In this document: positions 1 through 5,632 of the stretch, piece by piece | Layout: every line of letters begins with the position of its first letter | Position numbering within the stretch: position 1 is the stretch's first letter | Origin: Pseudomonadota bacterium | GTDB lineage: Bacteria; Pseudomonadota; Alphaproteobacteria; Acetobacterales; Acetobacteraceae | DNA: 8,566 bases | Assembly (NCBI GenBank): GCA_021826565.1 | Contig: JAKAZJ010000052.1 | Span: 1 to 8,566, forward strand | Direction of reading: 5' to 3' | The notes under the pieces: generated by a model | Database searches by the model: none | Seen by the model: the letters and a program-made list of their open reading frames with translations, nothing else | What the model was told of the DNA's origin: nothing | Translations under genes and position numbers: made by a program

Positions 1-532
1 CCGGCAGGAACTGCCAGGACAGCACCGCGGTCATGCGTGCCGGCGGCGCGGGATCAGCGACCCGCAACACGCTGCGTGCCCCGTCCGGCATTTCCAGCCA
101 CGCCCCCAGTCCCGCCACGGCCAGCGCCGTGTCATCGCCCATCGGATCGTGGATCGCGGCCATCGCCACGCGCCCATCGACGATGGCCGCGGCCATGGAG
201 GCGAACAGCGGCACCCCGGCGGCGAAATTGAACGTGCCGTCCAGCGGGTCCACCACGAAGCATAATTTCGCACCCGCGATCCGCGCCGGCAGCTTCGGAT
301 CGGCGCTGGCGGCTTCCTCCCCCACGATCAGCGCACCGGGGAAACGGGCCGCCAGCGCTGCGGCGATGCGTCGTTCCGCTGCCGTGTCGGCGTCCGTCAC
401 CAGATCGAGCGGACCGGATTTCTCGCGGATCGTGCCCGGAGGCAGGCGGCGGAAACGGGGCAGGATCTCAGCCTTTGCGGCGTCGCGCAGCAGCGCCGCC
501 AGCGCGGTGGCGTCGGCGGCGGTGAAGCTCAT
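1..532 (-). CDS. Inositol monophosphatase family protein, C-terminal part outside the window
   Basis: Seen: an open frame from ATG at 532 running off the window at base 1, 177 residues. The Mg-dependent phosphatase motifs appear in order: a DLVTDAD stretch (residues 43-49), GEE with the metal/catalytic glutamate (71-73), and motif A, DPLDGTFNF (95-103), carrying the metal-binding aspartates. The second signature (WDxAAG-like) would lie beyond the edge, as family members are usually about 260-270 residues. Known: this superfamily hydrolyses small phosphates such as inositol phosphate, histidinol phosphate or 3'-phosphoadenosine 5'-phosphate, in the cytosol. Which substrate this one takes cannot be read from the visible half; inositol-1-phosphate, histidinol-phosphate (HisN) and CysQ-like roles all remain possible. 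Context: the ATG overlaps the hflX stop by 4 bases (ATGA, 529-532), so it is probably translationally coupled as the last visible gene of the hfq-hflX cluster. Confidence 0.9.
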   Translation of the reverse strand, partial: MSFTAADATALAALLRDAAKAEILPRFRRLPPGTIREKSGPLDLVTDADTAAERRIAAALAARFPGALIVGEEAASADPKLPARIAGAKLCFVVDPLDGTFNFAAGVPLFASMAAAIVDGRVAMAAIHDPMGDDTALAVAGLGAWLEMPDGARSVLRVADPAPPARMTAVLSWQFLP

Positions 533-1794
533 GCCATCCGCTCGAACCGGGCGCGGTCGGCGGGCAGCAGGCGGACCTCCATATGCACGGCTTCCGGCCC
601 GTCGCGCCGTTCCAGGACCTCGCCATGTTCGTGCAGCCAGGCGATGCGTGCCCCGTCCTCGGGCGGCAGGTCGTAGCAGGCCCGCTCCATCCCGGCGGCA
701 ATGCGCGTGTCGATCGCAGCCAGCAGGTCGCCCAGCCCCTCCGACGTGATGGCGGAAACCGGAATCGCCCCGGCGCGAACCGGCACCGCGGCAACGCCGC
801 CCATCAGATCGGCCTTGTTCAGGACTTCGATGGTGCGCGACGGCCAGGCCGGATCCAGCGTGCCGTCCTCAGCCAGGCCCTCCAGTACCGCGATCACGTC
901 GGCGCGTTGCGCGGCGCTGTCGGGATGGGCGGCGTCGCGGACATGCAGGATCACGTCGGCCTCGGCCACTTCTTCCAACGTGGCGCGGAACGCCGCAACC
1001 AGCTCGGTCGGCAGTTCGGAGATGAAGCCGACCGTGTCCGACAGGATCGCGCGCCGGCCGGAGGGCAGGCGCAGCCCGCGCATCGTCGGGTCCAAGGTGG
1101 CGAATAACTGGTCGCGCGCGGTGACCTCGGCGCCGGTAAGGGCATTGAACAGGGTGGATTTGCCGGCATTGGTGTAGCCCACCAGGGCGATCATCGGGAA
1201 CGGCACGCGCCGGCGTGCGGTGCGATGCAGCCCGCGCGTGCGGCGCACCTGCTCGAGCTCGCGTTTCAGTTTCACGATCCGCTCGCCGATCAGACGGCGA
1301 TCGGCCTCGATCTGCGTCTCACCGGGGCCGCCGAGGAAGCCGAACCCGCCGCGCTGGCGTTCCAGATGGGTCCAGGAGCGCACCAGCCGCGAGCGCTGAT
1401 ATTCCAGATGCGCCAGTTCCACCTGCAACGTGCCTTCGGCGGTGCGGGCGCGTTCGCCGAAAATATCCAGGATCAGGCCGGTACGGTCGATCACCTTGCA
1501 GCCCCAGGCGCGTTCCAGGTTGCGCTGCTGCACCGGCGACAACGCGGCGTCGATGATCGCGACGGTGACCTCATGCGTGGTCAGAAATTCGCCCTGAGTG
1601 GCGATCTGGCCTTCCCCCAGCAGGCTGGCGGGACGGTGGGCGCGCAGCGGCAGGATGGCTTGATGGACCACCACCAGGCCGATCGAGGCGGCGAGACCCA
1701 CCGCCTCGGCCAGGCGCGCTTCCGCGGCACGGGCTTCCGCGCCGTCGCGGGACTTCTCCCACGGCAGGATGACGGCGGCGCGGGTTGGGGCCAT
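529..1794 (-). CDS. hflX: GTPase HflX, ribosome-associated
   Basis: A 421-residue protein, matching the usual HflX length. Seen: the N-terminal HflX domain (about 10-190) with the family blocks SLLGEGQ, ALSPVQQRNLE (84-94), VIDRTGLILDIF (101-112), a WTHLERQ coiled segment (141-147) and GGPGETQ-E-DRR (155-167). The Era/Obg-type G domain follows: G1 GYTNAGKST (206-214), G2 around DQLFATLDPT (228-237), G3 DTVGF (253-257), G4 NKAD (326-329) and G5 SA (347-348). A short C-terminal domain closes the protein. Known: HflX binds the 50S subunit and splits or rescues stalled 70S ribosomes, notably after heat or antibiotic stress. The ATG at 1794 is preceded by AGGA seven bases upstream, nested in the hfq stop region. 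It sits 9 bases after hfq and overlaps the next gene by 4 bases, so co-transcription is very likely. All nucleotide-binding motifs are intact. Confidence 0.97.
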   Translation of the reverse strand: MAPTRAAVILPWEKSRDGAEARAAEARLAEAVGLAASIGLVVVHQAILPLRAHRPASLLGEGQIATQGEFLTTHEVTVAIIDAALSPVQQRNLERAWGCKVIDRTGLILDIFGERARTAEGTLQVELAHLEYQRSRLVRSWTHLERQRGGFGFLGGPGETQIEADRRLIGERIVKLKRELEQVRRTRGLHRTARRRVPFPMIALVGYTNAGKSTLFNALTGAEVTARDQLFATLDPTMRGLRLPSGRRAILSDTVGFISELPTELVAAFRATLEEVAEADVILHVRDAAHPDSAAQRADVIAVLEGLAEDGTLDPAWPSRTIEVLNKADLMGGVAAVPVRAGAIPVSAITSEGLGDLLAAIDTRIAAGMERACYDLPPEDGARIAWLHEHGEVLERRDGPEAVHMEVRLLPADRARFERMA

Positions 1795-1801
1795 GCGGCG
1801 G

Positions 1802-1806
1802 TCCTA
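1802..1806 (-). promoter_or_regulatory. hflX ribosome binding site overlapping the hfq stop codon
   Basis: Read on the minus strand, TAGGA contains the hfq stop TAG, and its AGGA lies 7 bases before the hflX ATG at 1794. Ribosomes terminating on hfq would therefore sit on the hflX Shine-Dalgarno sequence. This suggests translational coupling (inference). Confidence 0.6.
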
Positions 1807-2100
1807 GATTTCGGCGGCCGGGGCCAGTTCGCGCGGCGCAACCGTGAGCGTGTTGCTGCCTTCCGCCTTGGCGGCGTCGAACAACTGGATCGGCGCGCCC
1901 GGCATCACGGTGCTGATCGCGTGCTTATAGACCAGCTGGGTGTGGCCGTCGCGGCGCAGCAGCACCGAGAAATTGTCGAACCAGGTGATGATGCCCTGCA
2001 GCTTCACGCCGTTGACCAGGAACACGGTCACGGGGGTCTTGCTTTTCCGCACGTGGTTCAGGAACACGTCCTGCACGTTCTGGGATTTCTCGTTGGCCAC
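1804..2100 (-). CDS. hfq: RNA chaperone Hfq
   Basis: A 98-residue Hfq starting at GTG 2100. The frame stays open upstream to an ATG at 2199, but those 33 residues do not resemble Hfq. The GTG has AAGGA eight bases upstream and gives the classical N-terminus [11 protein letters not shown]. Seen: Sm1 region with QDVFLN (residues 10-15, Q and D matching the E. coli proximal-face Gln8/Asp9 positions), VFLVNG-KLQG (26-36), and Sm2 with LVYKHAIST (56-64), where Y58-K59-H60 correspond to the Y-K-H pocket that binds uridine-rich 3' ends. A roughly 30-residue tail after MPG ends in an acidic-hydrophobic stretch. Known: the hexamer pairs small RNAs with mRNAs and affects stability and translation. It lies 77 bases after the HAD gene and 9 before hflX; the hfq-hflX order is widely conserved in Proteobacteria. 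No clear sigma-70 promoter was seen in the 77-base gap, so it may depend on the HAD promoter. Confidence 0.97.
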   Translation of the reverse strand: MANEKSQNVQDVFLNHVRKSKTPVTVFLVNGVKLQGIITWFDNFSVLLRRDGHTQLVYKHAISTVMPGAPIQLFDAAKAEGSNTLTVAPRELAPAAEI

Positions 2101-2108
2101 GGGGAGGT

Positions 2109-2116
2109 TCCTTCTT
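2109..2116 (-). promoter_or_regulatory. hfq ribosome binding site supporting the GTG start
   Basis: AAGAAGGA on the minus strand, with the last A eight bases from the GTG at 2100. It is the only good Shine-Dalgarno match near the Hfq N-terminus and settles the start. About 10 bases further upstream, GGGG/CCCC arms (2124-2127 and 2136-2139) could form a small hairpin with an 8-base loop; its relevance is unknown. Confidence 0.65.
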
Positions 2117-2177
2117 GTTGGTTGGGGAACGGTGACCCCGCGCGCGTGGCAGTCCGCGCGAAGCCGGCGGTACTCTA

Positions 2178-2843
2178 TCAGCCTGTCCGGCCGGGGCAAG
2201 CATCACTGGGGACGCCCGAAACAACCCGCAGCAGGAACGCGGCATCGGGAAAGTGGAGATCCGGAGCGGCATGGTCAACCCCTCCGTCATGCGCGGCATC
2301 GCCTAACAGCACCGCGGTGACCCCGGCGGCGCGGGCGGCCTGCATATCCAGCGCCGTGTCGCCCACATACCAGACCGCTATCCCGGGCGCCGCGCCCAGC
2401 CGCTCCAGCGCCAACCGGATCGGCGCCGCATCCGGCTTGTCGGCCGCCGCGTCCCCGGCGCCGATCAGGGTGGTGAAATACCCGGTCCAGCCGAGATGGG
2501 CGGCCTCGGCGCGCAGGAACCGGCCGGTCTTGTTGGACACCACCGCCTGGCGCGTGGGCGGAAACCCGGCAATCAGCGTGGCGCTGCCGGCCAGCGGGCG
2601 CAATGTGGCGGTGTGCGTGGCCTGGTAGGCGGCGTGGAACAAATCCCGCGCGCGCGGCCAGTCGGGACCGAACAGCGGCGGGAAGGCTTCGGTCAGCGAG
2701 CGGCGCGCGCGGGCCTTGGTCTCCGCCTCGGTCCAGGCGGGCATCGCAAAGGCGGCGAAGGCGGCGTTCATGGCGGCGGTGACGCCGGGCCAGGCGTCCA
2801 CCAGGGTGTTGTCCCAGTCATAAATCAGATGGGTGGGGGGCAT
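2178..2843 (-). CDS. HAD-superfamily hydrolase (phosphoglycolate-phosphatase-like)
   Basis: A 221-residue protein. Seen: HAD motif I DWDNT (residues 9-13, nucleophile D9 and acid/base D11), an alpha-helical cap of about residues 16-85 typical of subfamily IA, motif II serine in VVSNK (S103), motif III lysine in DKPD (K126), and motif IV in YVGDTALDM (D152 and D156). All catalytic residues are present. Known: subfamily IA enzymes remove phosphate from small metabolites such as 2-phosphoglycolate; the true substrate is not deducible here. DWDNT in place of the common DFDGT is seen in some family members. Start: ATG 2843 is the last in-frame methionine before motif I; an ATG at 2939 would add 32 arginine-rich residues unlike the family. 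The Shine-Dalgarno sequence is weak. It probably opens the cluster with hfq, hflX and the IMPase gene, being 77 bases upstream of hfq on the same strand. Confidence 0.9.
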   Translation of the reverse strand: MPPTHLIYDWDNTLVDAWPGVTAAMNAAFAAFAMPAWTEAETKARARRSLTEAFPPLFGPDWPRARDLFHAAYQATHTATLRPLAGSATLIAGFPPTRQAVVSNKTGRFLRAEAAHLGWTGYFTTLIGAGDAAADKPDAAPIRLALERLGAAPGIAVWYVGDTALDMQAARAAGVTAVLLGDAAHDGGVDHAAPDLHFPDAAFLLRVVSGVPSDACPGRTG

Positions 2844-2945
2844 GGGTTCCAGGGAGGCATGAGTGCGGGGCCGGATATCTCGATCGGGTCTATCCGATTC
2901 CCATCGACCCAAGGAATCCCGTCGCCGATGGCGGTGCACGATGCG

Positions 2946-3004
2946 TGCGTCAGGGACCGGGCCCGCGCGTCACGGTCCGGAGTGTCAAGGCCCGCAATCA
3001 CGCA
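2946..3004. repeat. Imperfect palindromic intergenic element, possibly dispersed
   Basis: Seen: arms TGCGT (2946-2950) plus CGGGCC (2958-2963) face GGCCCG (2989-2994) plus ACGCA (3000-3004), leaving internal loops of 7 and 5 bases. A second, overlapping stem is possible: GGACCG (2954-2959) with CGGTCC (2973-2978). Read on the minus strand, the element translates in one frame as YQTCVIAGLD. From memory, VIAGLD is a frequent spurious translation of palindromic intergenic repeats in Alphaproteobacteria, so this looks like a worn copy of such a repeat (inference). It starts 17 bases after the DUF1801 stop and could also act as a hairpin at that transcript's 3' end, but no U-tract follows. The rest of the gap (2844-2945) holds only a small ATCGG/CCGAT hairpin (2883-2898), with no recognisable gene or promoter. 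Confidence 0.5.
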
Positions 3005-3020
3005 GGTTTGGTACCGAGGA

Positions 3021-3419
3021 TCAGCGTGCAGCTTTGGACCGGTTCAGGGCCACGGCGGCGCGCAGAAGCGTCTGCAACGCCGCCTCGTTGATCGGCGCGC
3101 CTTCGTGGAAATCGATCGCGCGCCGCGTGTTCCCGTCCAGGCTGGCATTGAACAGGCCCGCAGGATCCCGCAGCGCCGCGCCTTTGGCGAAGGTCATCTT
3201 CACCACGTTCTTGTATGTCTCGCCGGTGCAGATCACGCCATCGTGCGACCACACCGGAACCCCGCGCCATTTCCACTCCTCGACGATTTCAGGATCGGCC
3301 TGCTTGACCAGGGCGCGGAGCCGGCTGAGCGTCGCGCCGCGCCAATCGTCCAGTTCCCGGATTCTTGCGTCGATCAGCTGCGACGCTGACTGACCGTTCG
3401 GTGGTCCATCTTTCTTCAT
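3021..3419 (-). CDS. DUF1801 domain protein (YdhG-like fold)
   Basis: A 132-residue cytosolic protein with no signal peptide or membrane segment. Seen: the characteristic blocks of the family, including IDARIRELDDWRG (16-28), ADPEIVEEWKWRGVPVWSHDG (41-61), CTGETYKNVVKMTFAKGA (64-81), LFN-SLDGNTRRAID (89-103) and the closing alanine-rich helix. Known: DUF1801 proteins share a fold with YdhG/YjhX-like proteins and have no firmly established reaction; some relatives have been linked to iron or frataxin-like folds. I do not assign a function. Start: ATG 3419 has GGAG eight bases upstream. Context: 33 bases after the rlmE stop on the same strand, so it is probably the last gene of the ppx-rlmE transcript. 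The palindromic element lies just downstream. Confidence 0.85.
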   Translation of the reverse strand: MKKDGPPNGQSASQLIDARIRELDDWRGATLSRLRALVKQADPEIVEEWKWRGVPVWSHDGVICTGETYKNVVKMTFAKGAALRDPAGLFNASLDGNTRRAIDFHEGAPINEAALQTLLRAAVALNRSKAAR

Positions 3420-3452
3420 GCCCGCCGCTCCAGCATCGTCAATCCATCGGCG

Positions 3453-4127
3453 TCACGCATCGCCCCGAAACCCCGTCGCCACCACGTACAGCTCGCGTGA
3501 TTCCTTCCGGCTCGCCGGCGGCTTGGCGTGGCGCACCTGGGCAAAGCCGCGCTTCATCCGTTCCAGCATCCCCCGCTCGGCGCCGCCCTGGAACAGCTTG
3601 GCGACGAACGCACCGCCCGGATTGGTGATCGCGAACGCCAGGTCCAGCGCCAGCTCGGCCAGCAAGGTGATGCGGATATTGTCCGTCGCCGTGTGTCCGG
3701 TGGTGTTCGGCGCCAGGTCCGACAGCACCAGATCCGCGCGCCCGCCCAGCAATGCCGTCAGCCGCGGCGGCATCTCGGGATCGTTGAAATCGCCCTGCAC
3801 GAAGATCGCTCCCGGCAGCGGCACGATCGCCAGCAGATCGATGCCGACCACCGCGCCGGCGCCGCGCCGCAGCGCCGCCTGCGTCCAGCCGCCCGGCGCC
3901 GCGCCCAGGTCCAGGACCCGCCCGCCGCGCGGGATCAGCCCGTATTTCTCATCCAGCTCGACCAGCTTGAATGCCGCGCGGGAGCGCCAGCCATCGGCCT
4001 GCGCCGCGCGCACATACGGATCGTTCAGCTGCCGCTCCAGCCAGCGGCGCGAGGACGGCGTGCGCCCGGCCCCCGACCGCACCCCCACCGCCAATCCCCG
4101 CCCCCCCGGCGGCAGCGCGCCCTTCAC
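3453..4127 (-). CDS. rlmE: 23S rRNA (uridine-2'-O-)-methyltransferase RlmE (FtsJ/RrmJ)
   Basis: Predicted as 224 residues from GTG 4127. Seen (GTG = 1): a basic N-terminus, then SRRWLERQLNDPYV (26-39), SRAAFKL with catalytic K54, SAM-binding motif DLGAAPGGW (73-81), GIDLL (96-100), SDLAPN with D137, AKLFQGG with K177, and SRELY with E212. This is the complete K-D-K-E tetrad of the RrmJ family. Known: the E. coli enzyme (209 residues) 2'-O-methylates U2552 in the A-loop of 23S rRNA on the 50S subunit, aiding late assembly. Start: the GTG overlaps the ppx stop in GTGA (4124-4127); the frame stays open to ATG 4250 inside ppx, but those residues do not look like RlmE. No strong Shine-Dalgarno precedes the GTG, consistent with coupling to ppx translation. 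The gene order ppx-rlmE is, from memory, common in Alphaproteobacteria. Confidence 0.95.
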   Translation of the reverse strand: MKGALPPGGRGLAVGVRSGAGRTPSSRRWLERQLNDPYVRAAQADGWRSRAAFKLVELDEKYGLIPRGGRVLDLGAAPGGWTQAALRRGAGAVVGIDLLAIVPLPGAIFVQGDFNDPEMPPRLTALLGGRADLVLSDLAPNTTGHTATDNIRITLLAELALDLAFAITNPGGAFVAKLFQGGAERGMLERMKRGFAQVRHAKPPASRKESRELYVVATGFRGDA

Positions 4128-5149
4128 CGGAACCGTCGCGCGCGATGGGCGCGGATCAGGCGCAGCAGCATCCCCTCGCGCAGGCCGCGATCGGCGACGA
4201 TCAGCTGCGGCGCCGGCCAGACATGACGGATGGCGGCGAAGATCGCGCATCCCGGCAGGACGTAATCGGCGCGCTCGGGGCCGATGCAGGGGTGTTCGTC
4301 CAGCCCCGCCCGACCCAGGCCGCGCAGCCGGGTCAAGGCGTCATCGGCGACCTCGATCGGCAGGATCGTCCCATCCACCAGATCGCGTTGATAGCGCGGC
4401 AGCTTCAGTGCCTGGCCGGCGAGCGTGGTGACGGTGCCGCTGGTGCCCAGCAGGAACACCCCGCCCTGACGGATTTCCTGGTTGATGCAGTGCACACTCT
4501 CGAATCCCGTCAGGCGGGCGGCAAAATCCGCGGCCATGGCGGCGAAGCCGGCATCCGACTGGCCGGCATCCAGCCCGAACCGATCCGCCATCGTGACCAC
4601 GCCGACTGGAACCGAGAGATAGCCGATCATCACCGCTTCCCCAGGCGGGTCGATCCGCACCCAGGCGATTTCCGTAGAGCCGCCGCCGATATCGAACAGC
4701 AGCGCCCGGCGCGGCCCGCCGGTCAGCAGCCCGGCGCAGCTCTCCAGCGCCAGCCCGGCTTCCTCGCGCGGCGAGATCAGCTCGATCGGCAGACCGGTCT
4801 CGCCGCGCGCGCGGCGAAGGAAGGCGGCGCCGTTCGTGGCCTGGCGACAGGCCTCGGTCGCGACCGCGCGGGCGCCCTGGATCGGACGCCGGGCCAGACG
4901 CTCGGCGCAGGCCGACAGGGCGGACAGCGCGCGCGCGATCCCCTCGTCGCTGAGCCGGCCGGTGCGATGCAGCCCTTCGCCCAAGCGCACCACGCGGGAG
5001 AAACTGTCCAGCACCCGGAACCCGTCGCCCTGGGGGGCGGCCAGCAGCATCCGGCAATTATTAGTGCCCAGATCCAGCGCAGCAAACAGCGGCCCCGGCG
5101 GACGGCGCAGGGCTGGCGGTTCGGTCGGGGTCGGGGCGGAGAGCGACAC
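4124..5149 (-). CDS. ppx: Ppx/GppA family exopolyphosphatase / guanosine pentaphosphate phosphatase
   Basis: Predicted as 341 residues from GTG 5149. Seen (GTG = 1): ASKHA-type fold with phosphate-1 motif DLGTNNCRMLLA (26-37), the TEACRQATNG block (98-107), ISPREEAG with the likely catalytic glutamate (129/130), phosphate-2 motif FDIGGGSTE (152-160), GTSGTVTTLA (235-244) and a GPERADYVLPG segment near the C-terminus (290-300). It is a single short module without the C-terminal HD domain of long E. coli-type Ppx. Known: members hydrolyse inorganic polyphosphate and/or pppGpp, linking it to stress signalling; which activity dominates cannot be told from sequence. Start: the frame stays open to ATG 5278, but that start would run into xseB and adds low-complexity residues. 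GTG 5149 has GGGA six bases upstream and a possible promoter at 5177-5205. The stop overlaps the rlmE start by 4 bases. The short first 20 residues are proline-rich. Confidence 0.92.
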   Translation of the reverse strand: MSLSAPTPTEPPALRRPPGPLFAALDLGTNNCRMLLAAPQGDGFRVLDSFSRVVRLGEGLHRTGRLSDEGIARALSALSACAERLARRPIQGARAVATEACRQATNGAAFLRRARGETGLPIELISPREEAGLALESCAGLLTGGPRRALLFDIGGGSTEIAWVRIDPPGEAVMIGYLSVPVGVVTMADRFGLDAGQSDAGFAAMAADFAARLTGFESVHCINQEIRQGGVFLLGTSGTVTTLAGQALKLPRYQRDLVDGTILPIEVADDALTRLRGLGRAGLDEHPCIGPERADYVLPGCAIFAAIRHVWPAPQLIVADRGLREGMLLRLIRAHRARRFR

Positions 5150-5176
5150 GGCCTGTCCCGCGGTGACGGATGCGGT

Positions 5177-5205
5177 ATTGTCCCGTTTCCCCCGTCCCGC
5201 CGCAA
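5177..5205 (-). promoter_or_regulatory. Possible sigma-70-type promoter for ppx-rlmE
   Basis: On the minus strand TTGCGG (5205-5200) is separated by 17 bases from GACAAT (5182-5177). The -35 matches only the TTG of the consensus and the -10 matches four of six positions. The spacing is ideal and the predicted transcript would begin around 5170, about 20 bases before the GTG at 5149, which fits that start. It lies in the 79-base gap between the divergent ppx and xseB genes. Pattern match only. Confidence 0.35.
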
Positions 5206-5228
5206 GGCTTGCCTTGGAGTCTCCGCCG

Positions 5229-5489
5229 ATGCCCGATCCAGCCCCCGCGGTTGCCCCCGTGGTCAACCCCGTGGCCACGATGGCGTTCGAGGATGCACTG
5301 GCCGAGTTGGAGCAGATCGTGCGCGGCCTGGAAGGCGGCCAGCAGAAGCTGGAGGACGCGATCGCGGCCTATGAACGCGGTGCGGCGCTGCGCCGGCACT
5401 GCGAGGCGAAGCTCGCGGAAGCCGAAGCCCGCGTCGCGGCGATCGTTGAGCGCGCGGACGGGACCCTGGGCACGCGGCCGATGGAATAG
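5229..5489 (+). CDS. xseB: Exodeoxyribonuclease VII small subunit
   Basis: An 86-residue protein of the usual XseB size. Seen: after a 17-residue alanine/proline/valine-rich lead, the family core AFEDALAELEQIVRGLEGG (19-37), then the helix LEDAIAAYERGAALRRHCE (41-59) and AEARVAAI (64-71), forming the expected pair of amphipathic helices. Known: XseB binds XseA, the large catalytic subunit, giving exonuclease VII, a cytosolic single-strand-specific nuclease used in mismatch repair and recombination. xseA is not in this window. Start: ATG 5229 has GGAG nine bases upstream; the internal ATG 5280 lies nearer the core but has no Shine-Dalgarno sequence. From memory, xseB is often next to ispA/dxs in Proteobacteria; here it is followed by an HD-GYP gene instead. 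It diverges from ppx. Confidence 0.93.
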   Translation: MPDPAPAVAPVVNPVATMAFEDALAELEQIVRGLEGGQQKLEDAIAAYERGAALRRHCEAKLAEAEARVAAIVERADGTLGTRPME

Positions 5490-5632
5490 CCGCACGGCAG
5501 AAGGAGTCGCGGCAGGCCGTAAGGGAGGGATGTGCGGCGGGCCGCATGCGCAAGGAAGCGTTAAGGTTTCCCCGCGTACCCTTGCGGCTTATGTCGGCCC
5601 GTCCCGTGGCCGGCCGGGAAAAGGCCGCTGGC

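Noticed and set aside
1225..2628. Long plus-strand open frame (467 codons) antisense to hflX, hfq and HAD
   Set aside because: It lies opposite three well-recognised genes and has no family resemblance. Very GC-rich coding DNA commonly leaves the opposite strand open.
2883..2910. Possible tRNA-like or riboswitch structure in the HAD upstream gap (ATCGG/CCGAT and GGGTC/GACCC pairs)
   Set aside because: The two short stems are mutually exclusive and no cloverleaf, T-loop consensus or riboswitch core can be built.
2844..2939. Extension of the HAD protein to ATG 2939
   Set aside because: It adds 32 arginine-rich residues with no family similarity; motif I already lies 8 residues after ATG 2843.
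5150..5278. N-terminal extension of Ppx/GppA from ATG 5278
   Set aside because: It would overlap the first 50 bases of xseB and the xseB ribosome site, adds 43 low-complexity residues before the family start, and a GTG with a plausible ribosome site exists at 5149.
3971..5374. Long plus-strand open frame (467 codons) antisense to rlmE and ppx, running into xseB
   Set aside because: Low-complexity Q/R/G/A-rich translation with no motifs, and it conflicts with three clear genes.
5531..5546. TGCGGC-GG-GCCGCA inverted repeat after xseB as a terminator
   Set aside because: The loop is only two bases and no T-run follows, so it is just as likely a chance GC palindrome.
5558..5572. TTAAGG-containing stretch upstream of the HD-GYP gene as a CtrA site
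   Set aside because: The full TTAA-N7-TTAA pattern is absent; only one half is present.
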